Assembly (NCBI GenBank): GCA_900128395.1
Contig: LT649237.1
Location: 1 to 64,000 of the forward strand
Direction: 5' to 3'
Source: Stramenopiles sp. TOSAG23-2
Taxonomy: Eukaryota > Sar
Length of the DNA stretch: 64,000 nucleotides
Of this stretch, positions 9,687 to 18,290 are shown piece after piece; position 1 is the first letter of the stretch; the number at the start of each line of letters is the position of its first letter. A program made the position numbers and the translations under genes. Under the pieces are notes generated by a model that ran no database searches, was not told the origin of the DNA, and saw nothing but the letters and a program-made list of their open reading frames with translations.

Positions 9687-10437
9687 AGATTCAACATATA
9701 TATATATATCACAAAATGTATATATATATATATATATAGATAAATGTATAAATGTAAGATGGATTACTCAAACATAGTACTTTTTTCAAATTTTTTTACA
9801 TAATTTTTTGAGAGAGAGATAGAATTTTTGTTCTTTAAATATAGTATCACACACAACAAAAACAACAACAATAAACATGTTGCGTAAAAATACATATGAC
9901 GTACACTGCTACAAAATCTTGATAGTTATAGGATGTAGTAATGTACCGAGAAATATTAATTGTTGTTTAATTTTAAATAATACGATATCGTATGATATGC
10001 ATATCATAAATCGTAAATATATAACGCGTATGAATATTTTTTTTATGATAATATTATTGGTTAAAATCTAAGTTATAATAGTTTTACTTCTCATTGGCCG
10101 TATCAAAATTATTTTTGTTTTATTTTTTCTTTAATTTAATATCTCGCACCATATATCATTATATTATGTACGAAGTATTATATTATGGTGTATTATTATG
10201 CGTTTTGGTGATAAATGTTCTCTCTTTCTCTCTCAATTTCTTACTCTCCGCGAATTTTGCAATATACGTAACTATTTTTTTTTATTAGTTTAATATTTTG
10301 CAAAACAAATGAATGAAATATGTGTGAATCTAATATATACATGATGTGTATTATATTATTATTATATTAATATAATATTCAAATCATAATATGAAATGTG
10401 GAGCTGATCCAAGTTATTGATATCATTATCATAACAA
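9687..10437. other. 3' intergenic region with TA repeats and paired palindromes
   Basis: Between the convergent selenoprotein and SLC44 genes. Besides the SECIS it holds (TA)n tracts at about 9694-9738, then two abutting perfect palindromes: TACGATATCGTA (9981-9992) and TATGATATGCATATCATA (9991-10008). Short open frames here look non-coding. Confidence 0.6.
9889..9957 (+). promoter_or_regulatory. SECIS element (type II-like) in the selenoprotein 3' UTR
   Basis: ATGAC at 9896-9900 is followed by helix strand GTACACTGCTAC (9901-9912). This pairs with GTAGTAATGTAC (9935-9946) through ten Watson-Crick pairs, one G-U and one mismatch. CGAG at 9947-9950 completes the non-Watson-Crick quartet opposite TGAC (tandem G.A/A.G). 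The apical loop starts with AAAA (9913-9916), giving the conserved AA. An extra short stem, ATCTT with TAGGAT, sits inside the loop as in type II elements. A weak AATA/TATT basal helix closes it. It lies about 210 bases after the TAA. Confidence 0.85.
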
Positions 10438-13059
10438 TTACTCATCACCATCTGTTTTGGCGCTTTTTTTGCAACAAGGCAAACATGCGCAACAACCAAT
10501 TCCGTCTTTCTCTTCATGTTCATCGTCCTCTTTTGTTTTTTTGACTTCTAATTCAAATCCCATTTTTTGAGCAAATGCTTCACCGCCGCCATCTTCAACA
10601 TCGAAACAATAACAAAGCATGATACTATCGGTTGCAACATCGTATACACTGAAGAAAATTTCCGCAACAATATACGACATACAAAATACAACAAAGGTAA
10701 TTACGAATTGACCCATGCTACTGATGTAATTTTCAGATTGTATATTTCGAAATTCAGCATTTAATTCAATCGCGTAATATGCTGCCATAGTTGACAACAT
10801 CATAATTGATATTTTACCGAAAAGCATTACAACTGCTGAACTGACACCAGTTGCACCGAAACGAGTGAAATTGTTCCACAACATGACGAAAGATTTGTAT
10901 GATGACCAACAAAAACTAGTGCCTTTGATTGTCGAATAAATGTAAGCATTTTTACTTAAGTACTTCACACATTTCTCAAAACAGTGTACGATACACATGA
11001 CACATGCTAGTGCATATTTTAATACTTTATTATTTGGATTAGCTTGTTGAATCTCGTTTGCCATATAAGCAAGCCACCATTTAATCAATTTCACAATGGT
11101 AATGACAAGTGAGCCAAATGCCGCAGTACCTAGATGAAGATGAAAAGTATGGCAAAATGCACCACAAACGCCTTTGCTTTTCTTGCACTTATAGCAACAA
11201 GGTCGTTTTTCACCTTCTGCCAATTGTGGTTCTGGTTCTTCTGGTGCATTGTCATCGGTGAAATACCATTCAGCAACGTCACCACCAATAGTAAAGATAC
11301 CAACAGCTTGCACAAATTCACAAAGCCATACCCACATGAAAAGATCAAACAAACCTAAATATTTAACTACTTCATTTGTCTCCATCATCATTATAGAAGT
11401 TGCAGTAGTTGTATTAGCTGATAGGGTACCATTTACTCCTTTAATTCCTGCTGCGATCATTTCTCCAGAGGACATCAATAAGACCCCAATGATACAAAAC
11501 GTTGCTGAGAAAACACCAATCCAGAAAAAAGAAAATAGTGGCCACATTAATATGCTACTATTCTTAGTAACAGCTTTTGCCGAAATTCGTATCACTCTAA
11601 TTGCATCTACAATCGCGGATCTCAAAAAGAGAATAACGCAGAAAAATACGACTGCGAATAAAGTAAAAATCCACCCAGCAATTTGGTAATATTGTGATTG
11701 TGCTGCATCGACTGGTGCAAAGGTACTGCTTGCTTGAGCTGTTACTTGTCCTGGTAGTGAAATCACGCCAGCTTTTTGCAAGAATACTAGCGATCCTGCG
11801 ATGAAACATACTTCAAGAAGAATGATGCAGGACCATACAATACATCCCGCCAACTTTCCAATAATTATTAAAAAGATGAAACCGATAATCATAGGTAGAA
11901 TCAAACCACAAATAAACACTTGCAACCATGCCTTTTGAACGGAAGTCACATAATTTGAAAAAGAAGATGCAGCTTTAGTAAGTTTTTCTAACATTTGCAT
12001 TTGTGGAATATCTTCAGATATAGTCTCTTTGCGATTTTGAATTTTTGAACATGCTTTCTCTTGCTCTTCCCTGAAAACGTAGTTGCCTTCATAATCTTCT
12101 ACTGGTTCGATCGCCGGTTTAAAACCTGGTGCTGGATGCACTGAGCCTGGTACTGTCTCGATGCACTTCCAATCAAATTCGCTGGAAGTGTTACAATTAA
12201 TTGTTGTTATTGGATCTACACATCTTGCTTCTGCGTGTTTTTTGTCCACAGCAAAATCTGGAACACAACGTCCTAGAACTGATTTCGTATCAACAATAAT
12301 TCTGTCACAGCTAAAAAATACTTTCTTACAAAAGTCACTTTTACTACCAGCGAAGCCATTAGGCACTATGCCAGGATCCACCATTGCACATTTAACGTCT
12401 AGCATTGTATCTAATCCTGCCGCTAGGTTTAATTGAACACTCGCGCGATTTATATCAGAAGTTGCTTGAAGTACCGTCTTCACTTTTGCTTCTGGATCTG
12501 CAGTAGTAGTGTCCACTAAAGGGTTTCGGTCCCATGCCAAATTTGTTGTGGCGGCGAACATGTCGGCCAAAAATTCATAGTCACAAAAAACTTCACCAAC
12601 TTTAGGACATTTTTCTGCACACATTGTGGTAATCATTGGCATTGAGAGCGAACTACTATCAAGTGTGCGGTATGCTGAAGTGATAAAATCATCAATTAAT
12701 CTAGGCATAACACCTACTTTAGCTATATCATTATTGATAGCATGAGCGGAAGTGCCAGCAGCTGTGTTCTCTGCCGTTAATGCGCCACCACATATGTTTC
12801 CTTTGTAGTCTGTTGCACGATATAAAACTTCAGGCTTTCCCATACTAGCAGATACTCCAAGAATGATTAGCCATAAAACGAAGCAAAAGATCAGTATAAT
12901 TAAACACAAAACGTCACTGCAACTTCTTTGATCATATGGTTTAAAACTCTTAAAATATCCAGTACTAGACTTTCTATCTTTACTTTCTTCTCCCTCGTCA
13001 GAGTCTGATGCTTTAGCTAAAGGTAAAGGATTCTTGGATGGCATTTCAGTTTCAGCCAT
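10438..13059 (-). CDS. Choline transporter-like protein (SLC44/CTL family)
   Basis: About 873 residues from ATG 13059 (MAETEMPSK); the frame stays open further upstream through leader-like sequence with an ATG at 13167. The layout matches SLC44/CTL proteins. A cytosolic N terminus with SerAsp-rich sequence leads to CSDVLCLIILIFCFVLWLII (TM1). A long Cys-rich extracellular loop follows (CGGAL, CAEKCPK, GRCVPD). A run of membrane helices comes next, then the conserved late signatures HLGTAAFGSLV, NAYIYSTIKGTSFCWSS and a final helix followed by TDSIMLCYCFD. The C-terminal tail is acidic, then Cys-rich (GCCACLPCC), possibly palmitoylated. Family members move choline or related amines at the plasma membrane or mitochondria; the substrate here is not determined. 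It is convergent with the selenoprotein gene. Confidence 0.9.
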   Translation of the reverse strand: MAETEMPSKNPLPLAKASDSDEGEESKDRKSSTGYFKSFKPYDQRSCSDVLCLIILIFCFVLWLIILGVSASMGKPEVLYRATDYKGNICGGALTAENTAAGTSAHAINNDIAKVGVMPRLIDDFITSAYRTLDSSSLSMPMITTMCAEKCPKVGEVFCDYEFLADMFAATTNLAWDRNPLVDTTTADPEAKVKTVLQATSDINRASVQLNLAAGLDTMLDVKCAMVDPGIVPNGFAGSKSDFCKKVFFSCDRIIVDTKSVLGRCVPDFAVDKKHAEARCVDPITTINCNTSSEFDWKCIETVPGSVHPAPGFKPAIEPVEDYEGNYVFREEQEKACSKIQNRKETISEDIPQMQMLEKLTKAASSFSNYVTSVQKAWLQVFICGLILPMIIGFIFLIIIGKLAGCIVWSCIILLEVCFIAGSLVFLQKAGVISLPGQVTAQASSTFAPVDAAQSQYYQIAGWIFTLFAVVFFCVILFLRSAIVDAIRVIRISAKAVTKNSSILMWPLFSFFWIGVFSATFCIIGVLLMSSGEMIAAGIKGVNGTLSANTTTATSIMMMETNEVVKYLGLFDLFMWVWLCEFVQAVGIFTIGGDVAEWYFTDDNAPEEPEPQLAEGEKRPCCYKCKKSKGVCGAFCHTFHLHLGTAAFGSLVITIVKLIKWWLAYMANEIQQANPNNKVLKYALACVMCIVHCFEKCVKYLSKNAYIYSTIKGTSFCWSSYKSFVMLWNNFTRFGATGVSSAVVMLFGKISIMMLSTMAAYYAIELNAEFRNIQSENYISSMGQFVITFVVFCMSYIVAEIFFSVYDVATDSIMLCYCFDVEDGGGEAFAQKMGFELEVKKTKEDDEHEEKDGIGCCACLPCCKKSAKTDGDE

Positions 13060-14149
13060 ATTTTGTATAATTGGCTTCTTGTAAAGAATGAATTTAATAT
13101 AGAGTAATCTAATATGTGTGTAATTTGAATATTTATATAATACTGAATGGAAATGTCCCTTATGCAACTTATGTTGTATACTTGTAATTATATATTTAGA
13201 GTATAGTATATATTAATATCTTCGTTTATTATTACATCAACTTAAACTACTCTTCTTTAGTGGTGCTTTACCATTATATTTGCACTGTATTTTTTTTTAA
13301 AATTAACCACGAGCTATAATATATTATGCTATCCAGGCTATCAGCATGTAATATTATCTCCAGCAGCATATATTTTAGTCCATTTAGTGATCCATATAAT
13401 ACCTGCTATTATTACTACTCCTTTTGTTTTTTTAAATTATTTAAATAATCTTGTGTGGTGTTATGCTTCTACCAGCTTACTGGCTTACCACCGGTATACC
13501 AGCTTACCAGGCTTGGTGTTGTATGTTGTTTGATGAAATTTTGGGAAAAATACAAAAAAACTGTGCCTACCTACCTACCACCTAATCCAGTAATGATGTA
13601 TTAGTATTACTTATAACTTGCCACAGGCTTTCCAGAATCCTGGCAGAGTAATTATTTCAGATTTAGATTACATATTATTATACTGGATATTGGATGCATT
13701 CTGGCATTCCAGGTAGCTAGAGCTATATATATTATACTCTGGCAAGCTGGATTGCCAGATTGACGGATTGCCAGATTGCTGGATTGCCACAGGATTAGGA
13801 TTGCTGGATTGCATGCTACAATATTTACAATTGTATTGTTGCCTGCTGGCCAGCTGGCCTGCCTATGGGCCTGTGAATTATTGGATACTACTATTATTAA
13901 AACTACTACTACCTGGTATAATAATAATATTATTAATTAATAATAATGAAAAAACAAAGATATTAATATATATATACATGATACATGATACAACATAAAT
14001 AAAAAAATTTTAAAATAGAAAAACAATACACCGATTAGCCAAACACACAAAGATCGATATATATTCTGGTAGATCCTATGTTACTCAACAGTTGCTTATA
14101 TTAGAAGATACATATATAAAGAAAATACGTTTAAGAAAAAACATACAAC
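13060..14149. other. Divergent intergenic region with CCAG/CTGG-rich island
   Basis: No convincing gene. About 13470-13870 is GC-richer and full of short CTGG/CCAG palindromes. It includes a degenerate tandem run of GGATTGCCAGATT-like units (13745-13812) and the perfect palindrome GGCCAGCTGGCC near 13846-13858. The plus-strand frame at 13768-13998 only translates these repeats. Confidence 0.5.
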
Positions 14150-15427
14150 ATGAGTACGAAACAACTTGTTAAAGCTGCTGTTTCGGTAAACATGCCAAAA
14201 GCTGCTAGAAAAAAAAAACCTGAGAAACCAGCAAAAAGTATTTTGTTTGAATTTAAAAATCCATTGAACGCAGCAGGTCCACCTATTCAAAGAGGATATC
14301 CTCATTGGACAGAAGTACTTTTCTTACTAATATTGATTACATCTATCTCTATGGTATTTGTCTCCAAGGACAATGTGGAAAGTAAGGGAGAACTTGACAA
14401 TTCATTGTTAGCTTCTGTCGGTATCTGGATGGCAACAGCTGTATCTTTTATTACTATGTATTACAACTTTGGACTGTTTGACAGAAAACGTAATGCCGCT
14501 TCTGCGGAATACCTTGAAGGTCATGTTCAAGAAATGATTAAATATAACGAAGATTTATTTTCATTGACAAATAACATGGATGAAATTAATGAAAAGAATA
14601 AGAAAACGCAAGCTAAAGCTGAAATGGTAAGAACCCAACTAAGTCACGTTGCAGAATATTTAGGAGGGGCGAAAAAAATCGTAAGCATGTTAAACTCTGG
14701 ATTAGATCAGTTCTTAAAAGAAAACATGAAACAATTAGAAAAACAAGAAAAGCAAGTTCGGGAATCGCAAATCAACATGATGGACCGTGGTTTAGATCGT
14801 ATATCTGAACTGTTAATATTTTCATTTTGTGGAATCGATAAAGATAAAAATGCAGTTTTAGAAGGTGCAGAGCTTGGTACATTTTTTAAGAAATTACAGA
14901 AATATCAATTGTGTCAAACAAAGGAAGCTTTTTTTGATCATTTCCCAATAGGTTTAGACGTTGATTTGGACGACGGGACGTTGTTAGATAAAGTATGCGC
15001 TGCTGGTGCCAAAAAAGGAGGTTTTAATAAAGATAAATTTCTCTCTGATGTTAAGGGAATATTAGCGGACGAAGATGATGATTCTGATTTAACATTTATG
15101 AAAGATGAGCATAAGCAAAAATATTTGAGTCTTTTAAAAGATCACGGGATCGTCTCGTCAGACAATGAATACTTTGATAAATTACATGGAATTGATCGTT
15201 ACTTAATCTTAGAAGGGATGAATGAGAGAACTACTGAGCTAAAAGAATTAGCCCGTACCGTACTTGTTGAGTATGATCAAGTGATGAAAGAATTAAATGA
15301 TAAAGAAGCGGAATTGAAAAAATCACATCCATCAGAAGGTACATTGACAAAAATTGAATTAGATGCTGATGTGCTAAATGCTGCAAAAGAATCTTCTGCA
15401 CCAGCGTCAAAAGGAAAAAAGAAGTAG
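14150..15427 (+). CDS. Two-helix membrane protein with coiled coil and single EF-hand, copy 1
   Basis: 425 residues; family not recognised. The basic N terminus (about residues 1-45) precedes the conserved GYPHWTE motif. One membrane helix follows (VLFLLILITSISMVFV, about 54-71), a second (SVGIWMATAVSFITMYYNF, about 86-105) and a positive-inside FDRKRN stop. A coiled coil covers about 115-215. A canonical EF-hand loop begins near residue 230 (DKDKNAVLEGAE; acidic at 1, 3, 9 and 12). The C-terminal ~180 residues are charged and helical, ending in a basic KGKKK tail. Its neighbour at 16064 is a clear paralogue with the same order of elements. Topology suggests both ends on the same side with a short lumenal hairpin; a calcium-sensing role is inference. 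Confidence 0.85.
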   Translation: MSTKQLVKAAVSVNMPKAARKKKPEKPAKSILFEFKNPLNAAGPPIQRGYPHWTEVLFLLILITSISMVFVSKDNVESKGELDNSLLASVGIWMATAVSFITMYYNFGLFDRKRNAASAEYLEGHVQEMIKYNEDLFSLTNNMDEINEKNKKTQAKAEMVRTQLSHVAEYLGGAKKIVSMLNSGLDQFLKENMKQLEKQEKQVRESQINMMDRGLDRISELLIFSFCGIDKDKNAVLEGAELGTFFKKLQKYQLCQTKEAFFDHFPIGLDVDLDDGTLLDKVCAAGAKKGGFNKDKFLSDVKGILADEDDDSDLTFMKDEHKQKYLSLLKDHGIVSSDNEYFDKLHGIDRYLILEGMNERTTELKELARTVLVEYDQVMKELNDKEAELKKSHPSEGTLTKIELDADVLNAAKESSAPASKGKKK

Positions 15428-16063
15428 AAAGATATATGAGTCGTATGTGTGTGTGTGTATATATATAATTTAATAAATAATAATAAAGAAAATCGAGATA
15501 AGAGAAGTAGGAAAAGAAGAGAGTGAAAGTTTTAATAATATATAATATATAATTGTACTTAAAAGGTGTATACTGCAATTACAATAATAAAATTTGTACA
15601 AATTCATTAATATTCTTTAATTAAATATACACTCTGTATCAAAAATCCAGTCTTCTAGCTTCAATAATTGTGTCGCATTCATCCAAAAGGCTGGGTGCCA
15701 GCCATGCTGTGTTCATTTATTATAGGTCTAAGTATACGTATTTAGTATAGTGTACTTTTAAAGTTCCTATAAGAAAAAAAAATTATTTTATAAAAAATTA
15801 TTATTTTGGTGCTTTGAATAATTAATAATTGTACACATTTTGGATATTATATATATTTATGTGTTGATGTATCTGGATCAACTTTCTTCCAGGTTCTTCA
15901 ATATTCGAATAATTAATAATAGTATTAGTAGTAGTATTGTTATTATTTCTTCTTTGCATTATATTGTTTTGTAGAGTCTATAGGTTGGTTCTTGTTGTTG
16001 TTTGTTTTTAACTTTTTTTATTTTTTTTTGGTTGGTCATTATATTGATAATACATTTTACAAA
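15428..16063. other. Intergenic region between tandem paralogues
   Basis: AT-rich spacer with a GT/TA microsatellite right after the upstream stop and a T-rich tract before the downstream ATG. The frame upstream of 16064 is open to 15992 but has no ATG and reads as hydrophobic T-tract translation. Nothing else recognised. Confidence 0.5.
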
Positions 16064-17338
16064 ATGAGTGATGCGATAAAAAAAGAAGCAATATCTTTGA
16101 CGGTGAAAAATAAAGCAAAACAAATTGCAAAGGTACCGGAAAAGCCTAAGAAATGGAAATTGTTTTCATTTGAAATCAATGGTGTTGTAATTGAAAGAGG
16201 GTATCCACATTGGACGGAAATTATCTTTATAATTGTCGTCGTGGGATCCATTATTGTCCTTGCTGTTATGCAGGATCCAAACAACACGGAAATGACTGCT
16301 GCGACAAAAGACTTACTTGGCACTATTGGCGGTTGGACAGCGGTTGGTATTTGCGCTATAACAATGTATTACAACTGGGGTTTGTTTGATCGTAAAAGAA
16401 ATGCACATAGCTCAGAATATTTAGCAGAATATGTTGATGAATTAATGGCACACAATGACAAGTTAAATGCAGCAGTTGATGCGCAAGAAGAGCAATTGGA
16501 AGTGGAGATGAAAAGACAAAAAGTTTCTAAAGCTACTTTAAAACAATTGACCTCAGTAGTAGATCAACTTGGTGATACTAAAAGTGCGATGCAAATGTTA
16601 AATGTTGGTTTAGATAAGTTTTTAGCGAACGCAACAAAGTCGCTAGAGAAAATGGAATTCGAAATGCGTGATTTTCAAGTTGGCATGATCGATCGTGGTA
16701 TTGATAGGTTAACGAATTTACTTATCTATTCTTTCTATGGTTTAGATAAAGATAAAAGCAGAAGTTTGGAAGGTGAAGAATTAAATCACTTTTTTTCCAA
16801 ATTGAAAGAATATCGACTTATAAATAATTTGGATGATTTTTTTGAAGTCTTTCCAATTGGTTTAGATTGTTATTGTGGTGATGCTGGCGAAGATTTAGTT
16901 GATAAGATAATGCGAAGTAAAAATGGCGCCAAAGTTGCTGATAAAGAAGGTGTGAAAGAAGCATTTAAAAATCTAAGTGATGGTGGTGAGGATGATCCTC
17001 AATTACGAACAAAGGAGAGCAAAGAGAAATTTTTTAATATTTTATTTGATAATAAAATTTCAAAAAATAAGAAAGATTACTTTGAAAACATACATACGGT
17101 AGATACCTATGTGATCAATGAAGGTATGCAATCTTTATCTGAAAAGATCAAAGATAATGGCAAAAATGTATTAAAGCAATATGATGATTTAATCATTCAA
17201 TTAGCCGCTAAAGAAGCGGAGCTGAAAGAGACTTTGCCAGATGAAAACAAAACAAAAATTGAATTTAGCAATGATATTATTGCAGCCGCTAAACGTCCAA
17301 GAGTTGCATCCGATGCTGTAGGTTCAATGAAAAAATAA
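16064..17338 (+). CDS. Two-helix membrane protein with coiled coil and single EF-hand, copy 2
   Basis: 424 residues from ATG 16064 (MSDAIKKEAIS), preceded by an A-rich TACAAA context. Same architecture as the gene at 14150: GYPHWTE, two helices (IIFIIVVVGSIIVLAVM and WTAVGICAITMYYNW), FDRKRNA, a coiled coil, an EF-hand loop near residue 228 (DKDKSRSLEGEE) and a similar C-terminal region ending in AAKRPRV. Identity to copy 1 is moderate, highest around the helices, FDRKRN and EF-hand, so the duplication is not recent. The EF-hand keeps Glu at loop position 12, so calcium binding is plausible. Confidence 0.85.
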   Translation: MSDAIKKEAISLTVKNKAKQIAKVPEKPKKWKLFSFEINGVVIERGYPHWTEIIFIIVVVGSIIVLAVMQDPNNTEMTAATKDLLGTIGGWTAVGICAITMYYNWGLFDRKRNAHSSEYLAEYVDELMAHNDKLNAAVDAQEEQLEVEMKRQKVSKATLKQLTSVVDQLGDTKSAMQMLNVGLDKFLANATKSLEKMEFEMRDFQVGMIDRGIDRLTNLLIYSFYGLDKDKSRSLEGEELNHFFSKLKEYRLINNLDDFFEVFPIGLDCYCGDAGEDLVDKIMRSKNGAKVADKEGVKEAFKNLSDGGEDDPQLRTKESKEKFFNILFDNKISKNKKDYFENIHTVDTYVINEGMQSLSEKIKDNGKNVLKQYDDLIIQLAAKEAELKETLPDENKTKIEFSNDIIAAAKRPRVASDAVGSMKK

Positions 17339-17401
17339 GTACATCTATATATGTATACTATGATGTACATGTGTGTGTGTGTGTGTGTGAAAATTTTAAC
17401 T

Positions 17402-17433
17402 TTCATGCTTTTTTATGCTTAGGAAAGCATGAA
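17402..17433 (+). terminator. 3' hairpin after the second EF-hand gene
   Basis: A 10-bp perfect stem, TTCATGCTTT with AAAGCATGAA, and a 12-base loop, about 65 bases past the stop. It could stabilise the mRNA end; function is inferred only. Confidence 0.35.
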
Positions 17434-17645
17434 GATATGAAAAAGGTACTACGTAGTGATTGTGTGCGTGTGATTGGAGTGTATAACAATATGTGTATAT
17501 ATTATAAATATGATGATATTTTTTTTGACCTATGGCACTATGTGGATTATTATTATTCGTTTTACACTAATAATTAATAATATAATATATAATACATTCG
17601 TTTGTTCCATTTGGATTTTCAAGAAAAATAAAAATAGAGATATAC

Positions 17646-18146
17646 ATGACTAAACATACAAAAAAAACAAAAAAAGGTATCGCTATAACTATCATGCATA
17701 AAATAATAAAAAATAATATAAATCATTCAAAGCGATTCTTTCGTATAGCTTATAGGAGGAAAGTACCAAATCGATTTCTTGTATATAATAATAACAATAA
17801 TGATAATAAATGTTTTATAATGAAAAGTAATAATCAAAGATATTTTTCATCGAAAGATGATATTGATGAAGAAGATGATGACGATAATGATAATATGGAT
17901 ATGGAAGGTACACCTTTTCCAAAGTTAGGTTGGAGTCCAGGATCATTTGGATCTAGAGCGTTGAGAAGAAGTATAGCTAGGAAACCTGGGGAGCCGACAG
18001 GTAGAACAAAACCAAAGAAAACGGAAGAAGATTATTGGTTAGAAGCTTATGAAGCATATGGGGTTCCATCACGTGCATCTACAAGTGATGATGATAATAA
18101 TAATAATATTGTTGAGAAGAAGAAAAAGGAAGAAGAAGACGATTGA
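17646..18146 (+). CDS. Unknown protein with possible mitochondrial targeting sequence
   Basis: 166 residues. The first ~67 residues are rich in Lys, Arg and Asn with almost no acidic residues. They end in QRYFSS at residues 64-69, which fits the R-x-[FY]-S cleavage pattern of mitochondrial processing peptidase. An acidic stretch follows, then a conserved-looking core (PFPKLGWSPGSFGSRALRRS, EEDYWLEAYEAYGVP), and then an Asp/Asn/Lys-rich tail. I do not recognise the core. ATG 17646 is used; ATG at residue 59 is an alternative but would lose most of the presequence. Stop is TGA, which matters for the Sec argument. Confidence 0.6.
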   Translation: MTKHTKKTKKGIAITIMHKIIKNNINHSKRFFRIAYRRKVPNRFLVYNNNNNDNKCFIMKSNNQRYFSSKDDIDEEDDDDNDNMDMEGTPFPKLGWSPGSFGSRALRRSIARKPGEPTGRTKPKKTEEDYWLEAYEAYGVPSRASTSDDDNNNNIVEKKKKEEEDD

Positions 18147-18290
18147 AAATACGAACGTAAAGTTTTAAGTTAATTATATATTGTTGTGCATATTTTTTTG
18201 TATTTTTATTAAAATAATGTTTTTTGTCGTGGTATATTTTTTTTATAATATAAATTTAATATTTTCTCATTTATAAATATATTTTTAGTT

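Noticed and set aside
13768-13998. 76-residue plus-strand frame
   Set aside because: Translates a CTGG/CCAG repeat island into low-complexity Leu-rich sequence.
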